This document shows, in pieces, positions 7,153 to 12,495 of a stretch of 12,495 nt of DNA. Below the pieces are notes generated by a model. It saw only the letters and a program-made list of their open reading frames with translations, did not search any database and had not been told where the DNA came from. The translations under genes were made by a program, and so were the position numbers. The first letter of the stretch is position 1. Each line of letters starts with the position of its first letter. Location: positions 1 to 12,495 of the forward strand of contig JABDIP010000201.1 of the NCBI GenBank assembly GCA_013003675.1. Direction: 5' to 3'. This stretch comes from Inquilinus sp. (GTDB lineage: Bacteria; Pseudomonadota; Alphaproteobacteria; DSM-16000; Inquilinaceae).

Positions 7153-8247
7153 ATGCACAACGCCCGGCGCCTGACGAGAGCTTTTGCAATCCTCGCCGCC
7201 GTCTCGATGGCGGGATGCGACGACGCGCCGCCCGAAACCGTCGAGCGAATCCGCGCCATCAAACCCTACTACATCATCGAACCTGCGGGCGGCGATGTGC
7301 GCCAGTATTCCGGAACGATCGCGGCGTCCAATACTTCGGCGCTGAGTTTTGCCGCCTCTGGGACGGTGCGGAATGTCGACGTCAATCAGGGCGACCGTGT
7401 CGTCGAAGGGCAGGTCCTGGCAACGCTCGACACCGAGCCGTTCGACCTGGATGTCGAAGCGGCGCAATCGCAGGTTTCCGCCGCGGAAGCGGAATTCGAC
7501 AATCAGAAAGTCGAACTCGATCGGCAGCGCCAGTTGCATGAGCGCGGTTGGGTCGCCCGGGCGCGGCTTGACCAGGCAGTCGCGGCATTCGAGGCGGCGA
7601 AGAGCCAACTCGACCTGTCGCGCACCCGCCTGGGTATCGCTGAGCGTGATCTGGCGCAGGCGCGTCTGACGGCGCCGTTTGACGGGGTCATCTCGACCCG
7701 CAATGTGGAGCCCTTCACCGAGATTTCCCAAGGGCAGACGGTGTTTCAGGTGGATTCGGACGACGTCTTCGAGGTTGATCTTTCGATTCCTGATTCAGTG
7801 GTTGGACGATTGTCCATCGGCGCGCCGGTTTCCGTCGGCGTGCCCACCGTTCCGGGCTGCGGCTGTGCGGGACGGATCACCGAAATCGGCGCTTCGGCCG
7901 GTGCCGCGAATGCCGTGCCGGTCACGGCGACGATCTTGGAGGGTCCGGACGGTCTGTTGCCGGGAATGGCGGCGCAGGCAAGCGTCGTTCTATCCAACGA
8001 TGACGGCCCCCGCGGGTTCCTAGTGCCTCTGGTCGCAATCGTGGCGAGTGACGAAAATGCCGAAGGGTATGTCTTCAAATTCGATGCGACGGACGGCGTC
8101 GTCCGCAAGACGCCCGTTCAAGGAGACGGCTCGGTCAGCGGTAACCTGATCGGCGTCACGGTGGGCGTCGAGGCCGGCGACATCATTGCGGCTGCCGGCG
8201 TCAGTTTTCTGCGCGACGGTCAGCGTGTGACCTTGATGGGTGAATAA
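7153..8247 (+). CDS. RND efflux periplasmic adaptor (lipoprotein), second system
   Basis: Membrane fusion protein (364 aa) paired with the permease 36 bases downstream. Residues 1-21 are a lipoprotein signal ending SMAGC, with the lipid-modified Cys22 followed by Asp23, again the inner-membrane retention residue of E. coli rules. A lipoyl half lies at about 50-92 (SGTIAASNTSALSFAASGTV, then NQGDRVVEGQVLATLD). An antiparallel helical hairpin spans about 95-170, and the second lipoyl half is at about 172-200 (LTAPFDGVISTRNVEP). A beta-barrel follows to about 285 with the GLLPGMAAQASVVL signature at 267-280, then a membrane-proximal domain. The loop PGCGCAG (234-240) holds a Cys-Gly-Cys pair, which I do not recall as standard in this family. 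It belongs to a different adaptor subgroup from the AcrA-like protein at 5308-6474 and lacks its DPxTGTV motif. It is the first gene of a likely operon read divergently from the channel gene. Confidence 0.9.
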   Translation: MHNARRLTRAFAILAAVSMAGCDDAPPETVERIRAIKPYYIIEPAGGDVRQYSGTIAASNTSALSFAASGTVRNVDVNQGDRVVEGQVLATLDTEPFDLDVEAAQSQVSAAEAEFDNQKVELDRQRQLHERGWVARARLDQAVAAFEAAKSQLDLSRTRLGIAERDLAQARLTAPFDGVISTRNVEPFTEISQGQTVFQVDSDDVFEVDLSIPDSVVGRLSIGAPVSVGVPTVPGCGCAGRITEIGASAGAANAVPVTATILEGPDGLLPGMAAQASVVLSNDDGPRGFLVPLVAIVASDENAEGYVFKFDATDGVVRKTPVQGDGSVSGNLIGVTVGVEAGDIIAAAGVSFLRDGQRVTLMGE

Positions 8248-8283
8248 GACCGCGCCCCGTTTCCAGCCGGAGAAGACGACGCA

Positions 8284-11200
8284 ATGAACCTCGCCAAGCT
8301 CGCGCTCGACAATTCCCGCATCACCGTCATCGGTATCTTGATCATCATCGTCGTCGGCGTGGTGTCCTATCTGACCTTCCCGAGCGCCGAAGATCCATCG
8401 ATCACAATCCGCAGCGTCAGTGTCACCGCATCCTTTCCGGGCATGTCGCCGGAGCGCGTCGAGGAACTGATCACCAAGCCGCTTGAGTCGGCGATGCGCG
8501 AGATCGCCGAGATCGACGACGTCGAATCGACATCCAAGACCGGCTCCATGAAGCTGGATCTGACGATCCATGATTGGGTCGTGGATCTGGATCCGGTCTT
8601 TCAGGATATCCGCAACAAGGCTGACGATGTCAGCACGAACCTGCCGGAGGGGACATCCGGTCCGTTCGTCAATGACGAGCAGGGTCTGACGGCGATCGCC
8701 ACGATCGCCCTGTGGGCGGATGGCTTCTCCCTGGCCGAGATGCGCGACGTGGCCCGGGACGTCCGCGACCTGCTGTACACACTCGACGGCGTTCGGAAGA
8801 TTCAGATCCTGGGCGTGCAGGAAGAGCGAATCTATCTCGAGACGACAGCGTCCAGGCTCGCGCAACTCGGTGTATCGCCGCGCGAGATTTTCGGTGCGCT
8901 CGCCCAGCAGAACATCATCCAGCCCGGTGGCGAGATCGTCACCGATAGCCGCGCCATCCTTCTGGAACCGTCGGGCAATCTGGGCTCTGTCGATGAAATC
9001 CGCGACGTGGTGTTCCGCATTCCGAATACCGACCGGGTGTTGCGGCTTGAGGAAATCCTGACGATCCGCCGGGATTTGGTCGATCCCCCGGTGATGCCGT
9101 CTTTCTACAACGATCAGCCGGCGATCATCCTGTCGGTCTCGACCGTCGAGGGAACCAACAATGTGGCGTTCGGCGAAGAGCTGACAGCACTTCTCGATGG
9201 AATCGAGCAGGATCTGCCGATCGGCTATGTGCTGGAATATGCCACGTTCCAGCCGGAACTGATCGCCGCCGCCGTCGATAGCGCGGTCTCCAACGTCTAC
9301 CAGACACTCGCTATCGTGCTGGCGGTGGTGATGGTATTCCTGGGGCTCCGGACCGGCCTGATCGTTGGATCCTTCGTACCGCTGACGATGCTTCTCGGCG
9401 TGATCGTGATGCGCCTATACGGTGTCGAACTGCAACGTATGTCGATTGCGGCGACGATCATCGCGCTGGGTTTGCTCGTCGATAACGGAATCGTCGTCGC
9501 GGAGGATATCCGGGTGCGGTTGGAGCGTGGCGCCGATCGGCGGCGGGCGGCCGCGGAGTCGGGCAGCTCCCTGGCGATCCCTCTGCTCACCTCGTCGCTG
9601 ACCACGATCCTGGCCTTCCTGCCGATGCTTTTGGTCGAAGGCAGCGCCGGCGATTATGTCCGGTCGCTGGCCCAGGTCGTGGCAATCCTTCTGCTGGGTT
9701 CCTGGTTCCTGTCGATGACGGTGACGCCGGCCATGTGCGCCTGGTTCCTCAAGGTACCGGCGGCGGGTGCGTCGTCCGAACCGGTCTATGACGGGCTGCT
9801 GTATGCGATCTACCGTTGGGTCCTCGGCCTGTTCCTGAGGTGGCGGCTTCTTGCGATCGGCGCTCTGGTCGGACTGCTGGTGGTGTCGGTTCAACTGCTT
9901 GGGTTGGTGAGGTCGGAGTTCTTCCCATTGGGCGATCGCAACCAGTTCCTGGTCTATCTGGACTTTGAGGCCGGCACCGATTTGCGGGAAACGCAGTCCG
10001 AGGTCAGAAAACTGACGGCTTGGCTGGCGGATGAAACCATGAACCCGGAAATCACCAGCCAGGTGGCCTATGTGGGCTATGGCGGGCCGCGCTTCTTTCT
10101 GGCGCTGTCGCCGGTCGATCCCGATCCGCATCGCGCATTCGTGTTGGTCAATACGCGGTCGGTCGACGACGTCGGTTCGACCATCGACCGCGTCAACGCA
10201 TTTCTCAGTGCGAACCTGCCGGGGGCCCAGGCCGATGCCAAGCGCATGTGGTTCGGCGGAACCGAGCCCGGGGTCGTCGAGATCCGCCTGATCGGTCCCA
10301 ATGGCGATATCCTGGCGGATCGCGCCGAGCGTCTGATCGCAGCGTTTCACGATATTCCCGGCACGGTCGGCATCAAGCATGATTGGGAGAACCGGATTCT
10401 GAAGCTGGTCGTCGACGTCGATCAAACCCGTGCGCGCCGCGCCGGCATCACCTCGACAGATGTCGCGAGTGCGCTCGACACCACCTATTCCGGAACCACG
10501 ATCAGCGACTATCGCGAGGGCGATAGGGTCATTCCCATCGTTCTGCGCGGAGATGACAGCTTGCGGTTCTCGCTTTCCAGCCTGCAGCGCGTTCAGATCT
10601 ATTCCGCCTCCACGGAGAATTTCGTTCCGCTGGATCAGGTGGCGAGTGTGCGCGGAGAATGGCGCTTCAGCCGAATCGAGCGCCGCGGCCAGCAACGAAC
10701 CCTGACCGTTCAGGCGCGCAATCCGGGTCTGCCGGCGCCCGATCTGTTCCAGGAGATCGCCCCGACAGTGGACGGGCTCGATCTGCCGGCGGGATATCGC
10801 TTCGAAATCGGCGGTGAGATCGAGGACCAGGAAGAGGCGAACGAGAATCTGTTCGGCCTCCTGCCGATTGCGCTTGCCGGCATCGTGGTTCTGCTGGTCG
10901 GGCAATTCAACTCGTTCCGCAAGGGCGGGATCATCCTGGCGACGATCCCGCTGATCCTGATCGGCGGGACGTTGGGGCTATTCGTGATGAATGCGCCCTA
11001 TGGCTTCATGGTCCTGCTCGGCTTCTTCAGCCTTGCCGGAATCCTGATCAATAACGGCATCGTCCTGATCGATCGCATCCAGACCGAGGAAAAGGCAGGG
11101 CGAGAACCGCTGGATGCGGTTGCCACGGCGTGCCTGGCGCGGTTGCGCCCCATCCTCATGGCGACCCTGACCACCGTGCTTGGGCTTGTCCCGCTGATCC

Positions 11201-11379
11201 TGTTCGGCGGGGCGCTCTTTTACGGCATGGCGAGTGTCATCGCCTTCGGCCTGATCGTCGCGACGGTGTTCACATTGGGGTTCGTGCCAGCACTCTATAC
11301 ACTTCTGTTCCGCATACCGACGCGCGACGCATCTACAGTCGTGCGTTCGGCGCCGGCAGCCGGGGCCGGCGTGGGGTAA
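8284..11379 (+). CDS. RND efflux permease, non-AcrB subfamily, second system
   Basis: Full-length inner-membrane RND transporter (1031 aa). TM1 is at about 13-32 and is followed by FPSAEDPSITIR (32-43), the mark of a large RND subgroup distinct from HAE1 AcrB/MexB. A first porter region runs to about 330. TM2-TM6 are at roughly 335-490, with IIALGLLVDNGIVVAEDI (392-409) where the second relay residue is Asn401 rather than Asp. A second periplasmic region spans about 545-855 and includes FGGTEPGVVEIRLIG (657-671). The last TM bundle has LAGILINNGIVLID (917-930), placing Asn923 where AcrB has the relay Lys940. D400 is kept. These replacements recur in this subgroup as far as I recall, so they suggest a different coupling arrangement rather than a dead protein. 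The start ATG has GGAGAAG shortly upstream. Its partner is the adaptor just before it; no outer-membrane factor is encoded here. Substrate unknown. Confidence 0.93.
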   Translation: MNLAKLALDNSRITVIGILIIIVVGVVSYLTFPSAEDPSITIRSVSVTASFPGMSPERVEELITKPLESAMREIAEIDDVESTSKTGSMKLDLTIHDWVVDLDPVFQDIRNKADDVSTNLPEGTSGPFVNDEQGLTAIATIALWADGFSLAEMRDVARDVRDLLYTLDGVRKIQILGVQEERIYLETTASRLAQLGVSPREIFGALAQQNIIQPGGEIVTDSRAILLEPSGNLGSVDEIRDVVFRIPNTDRVLRLEEILTIRRDLVDPPVMPSFYNDQPAIILSVSTVEGTNNVAFGEELTALLDGIEQDLPIGYVLEYATFQPELIAAAVDSAVSNVYQTLAIVLAVVMVFLGLRTGLIVGSFVPLTMLLGVIVMRLYGVELQRMSIAATIIALGLLVDNGIVVAEDIRVRLERGADRRRAAAESGSSLAIPLLTSSLTTILAFLPMLLVEGSAGDYVRSLAQVVAILLLGSWFLSMTVTPAMCAWFLKVPAAGASSEPVYDGLLYAIYRWVLGLFLRWRLLAIGALVGLLVVSVQLLGLVRSEFFPLGDRNQFLVYLDFEAGTDLRETQSEVRKLTAWLADETMNPEITSQVAYVGYGGPRFFLALSPVDPDPHRAFVLVNTRSVDDVGSTIDRVNAFLSANLPGAQADAKRMWFGGTEPGVVEIRLIGPNGDILADRAERLIAAFHDIPGTVGIKHDWENRILKLVVDVDQTRARRAGITSTDVASALDTTYSGTTISDYREGDRVIPIVLRGDDSLRFSLSSLQRVQIYSASTENFVPLDQVASVRGEWRFSRIERRGQQRTLTVQARNPGLPAPDLFQEIAPTVDGLDLPAGYRFEIGGEIEDQEEANENLFGLLPIALAGIVVLLVGQFNSFRKGGIILATIPLILIGGTLGLFVMNAPYGFMVLLGFFSLAGILINNGIVLIDRIQTEEKAGREPLDAVATACLARLRPILMATLTTVLGLVPLILFGGALFYGMASVIAFGLIVATVFTLGFVPALYTLLFRIPTRDASTVVRSAPAAGAGVG

Positions 11380-11392
11380 GGTCGGCACGACC
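11380..11392 (+). other. Small hairpin after the second permease
   Basis: GGTCG (11380-11384) and CGACC (11388-11392) form a perfect 5-bp stem around a GCA loop, starting immediately after the permease stop codon. No T run follows, so it is not a convincing terminator. It leaves open whether transcription continues into the acyl-CoA dehydrogenase gene 21 bases further on. Confidence 0.25.
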
Positions 11393-11412
11393 CAGATGGC
11401 TGGAAGGCGATT

Positions 11413-12495
11413 ATGATCGAGGCATCCCAACACGTTCAGGACCTGACGGCGCGGCTGGTCCGCTTCATGGACAAGCATGTCACCCCGGCGGAGGCGGTCT
11501 ACGCCGAGCAGCATGGCGCCGGCGAACGCTGGGCGATCCCGCCGGTCATCGAGGAGCTGAAAGCGAAGGCGCGGGCCGAGGGACTGTGGAACCTGTTCCT
11601 GCCGGACAGCGAGAACGGCGCCGGTCTGTCCAACCTCGACTACGCGCCGCTGTGCGAGATCATGGGCCGCTCGCCGATCGCGCCGGAGGTGTTCAACTGC
11701 AACGCGCCGGACACCGGCAACATGGAAGTGCTGGTCCGCTATGGCACCGAGGCGCAGAAGTCGGCGTGGCTGGAGCCGCTGCTGGCCGGCGCGATCCGCT
11801 CCTGCTTCGCGATGACCGAACCTGCGGTCGCCTCCTCGGACGCCACCAATATCGAGTGCCGCATCGTCCGCGACGGCGACCACTATGTCGTCGACGGCCA
11901 CAAATGGTGGATCACCGGGGCGCCGGACCCGCGCTGCCGGATCGCCATCGTCATGGGCAAGACCGACCCGTCGGCGCCGCGGCATCTGCAGCAATCGATG
12001 ATCCTGGTGCCGATGGACGCGCCCGGGGTGGAGATCGTCCGGCCGCTGACGGTCTATGGCTACGACGACGCGCCGCACGGCCACGCCGAACTGCGCTTTT
12101 CGAACGTCCGGGTGCCGGCGGACAACATTCTGCTGGGCGAGGGGCGCGGCTTCGAGATCGCCCAGGGCCGGCTCGGCCCCGGCCGCATCCACCATTGCAT
12201 GCGGCTGATCGGCCTTGCCGAGCGGGCGCTGGAGGCGATGTGCGCCCGGGTCAGGGACCGGGTCGCCTTCGGCCGGCCGTTGGCCGAGCAGGGCGGCATC
12301 CGCCAGGACATCGCCCGGTCGCGCATCGAGATCGACCAGGCGCGGCTGCTGACGCTGAATGCCGCCGAACGCATGGACGCGGTCGGCAACAAGGCGGCGC
12401 GGGCGGAGATCGCGATGATCAAGGTGGTGGCGCCGAACATGGCGCTGGCGGTGATCGACCGGGCGATCCAGACCCACGGCGCCGCCACCTTGATC
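11413..12495 (+). CDS. Acyl-CoA dehydrogenase, ACAD10/ACAD11-like (3' end cut by window)
   Basis: The first 361 residues of an FAD-dependent acyl-CoA dehydrogenase, open to the window edge. Family members are about 400-420 aa, so roughly 40-55 C-terminal residues, including the region expected to carry the catalytic base, are not visible. The N-terminal helical domain is at about 1-125 and contains EVFNCNAPDTGNMEVL (92-107). The FAD/substrate beta-domain starts with CFAMTEPAVASSDATNIEC (131-149) and continues through GHKWWITGA (162-170). It ends in the first part of the C-terminal helical domain, with GRLGPGRIHHCMRLIGLAER (252-271) and IQTHGAATL (352-360). The NCNAPDTGNMEVL and LGPGRIHHCMR stretches closely resemble what I remember of ACAD10/ACAD11, linked to long-chain or 4-hydroxy acyl-CoA breakdown. 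EPAVASSD has Ala where Asp is more usual. The ATG is preceded by GGAAGG 5 bases upstream. GC content rises again here relative to the permease gene. A functional link to the efflux genes is doubtful. Confidence 0.9.
   Translation, partial: MIEASQHVQDLTARLVRFMDKHVTPAEAVYAEQHGAGERWAIPPVIEELKAKARAEGLWNLFLPDSENGAGLSNLDYAPLCEIMGRSPIAPEVFNCNAPDTGNMEVLVRYGTEAQKSAWLEPLLAGAIRSCFAMTEPAVASSDATNIECRIVRDGDHYVVDGHKWWITGAPDPRCRIAIVMGKTDPSAPRHLQQSMILVPMDAPGVEIVRPLTVYGYDDAPHGHAELRFSNVRVPADNILLGEGRGFEIAQGRLGPGRIHHCMRLIGLAERALEAMCARVRDRVAFGRPLAEQGGIRQDIARSRIEIDQARLLTLNAAERMDAVGNKAARAEIAMIKVVAPNMALAVIDRAIQTHGAATLI

Noticed and set aside
7044..7262. Longer channel protein starting near 7262
   Set aside because: The extension is not hydrophobic or channel-like, crosses the divergent gap and overlaps the second adaptor start. 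The ATG at 7043 has a good ribosome site.
9415..10905. 496-codon open frame on the minus strand inside the second permease
   Set aside because: Antisense to a clearly coding, motif-bearing frame; its own translation shows no recognisable domain.
10978..12477. 499-codon open frame on the minus strand crossing the permease end and acyl-CoA dehydrogenase
   Set aside because: It crosses two real plus-strand genes and their intergenic gap, and its composition (Arg, His, Asp, Gln, Gly) is that of an antisense shadow.

Overview
The window looks like chromosomal DNA from a GC-rich Gram-negative bacterium, most likely an alphaproteobacterium of the Rhodospirillales or Rhizobiales kind. This rests on the codon use, the gene families, the two lipoprotein-anchored RND efflux systems and a CCCTCACCC/CCCTCTCCCC-type intergenic repeat. 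No rRNA, tRNA, CRISPR array, transposase or integrase was found. Eight protein genes are called. Seven are complete and one runs off the right edge. No gap between genes exceeds about 135 bases.

Left block (1-2013, all minus strand): an isocitrate lyase/PEP mutase superfamily enzyme with the catalytic KRCGH motif (2013-1126) is followed 42 bases downstream by a TRAP-type periplasmic solute-binding protein (1083-88). The pair looks like an uptake-plus-cleavage operon for a carboxylic acid. The TRAP membrane subunits are not in the window. A hairpin-forming repeat lies just past the binding-protein gene at 21-50.

Central block: two complete efflux modules point away from each other. On the minus strand are a small three-helix ion channel (7043-6609), then an AcrA-like lipoprotein adaptor (6474-5308), then an AcrB/MexB-like HAE1 RND permease (5305-2105). 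The adaptor and permease are separated by only two bases. On the plus strand, starting 109 bases from the channel start, are a second lipoprotein adaptor (7153-8247) and a second RND permease of a different subfamily (8284-11379). Its transmembrane charge-relay residues differ from AcrB. Neither module carries its own outer-membrane channel or an adjacent regulator here, so both probably use TolC-type proteins encoded elsewhere. The divergent gap contains a 24-bp imperfect dyad that could be a shared operator.

Right edge: a 3'-truncated ACAD10/ACAD11-like acyl-CoA dehydrogenase starts 33 bases after the second permease.

Hand counts on sample lines suggest the ion-channel and second-efflux segment (about 6.6-11.4 kb) is near 60-62% GC, while flanking genes are near 70% or more. 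This is compatible with a different history for that module. I see no clearly new biological system. The points most worth checking are the channel placed between two pumps, the non-AcrB proton-relay residues of the second permease, and the divergent dyad.
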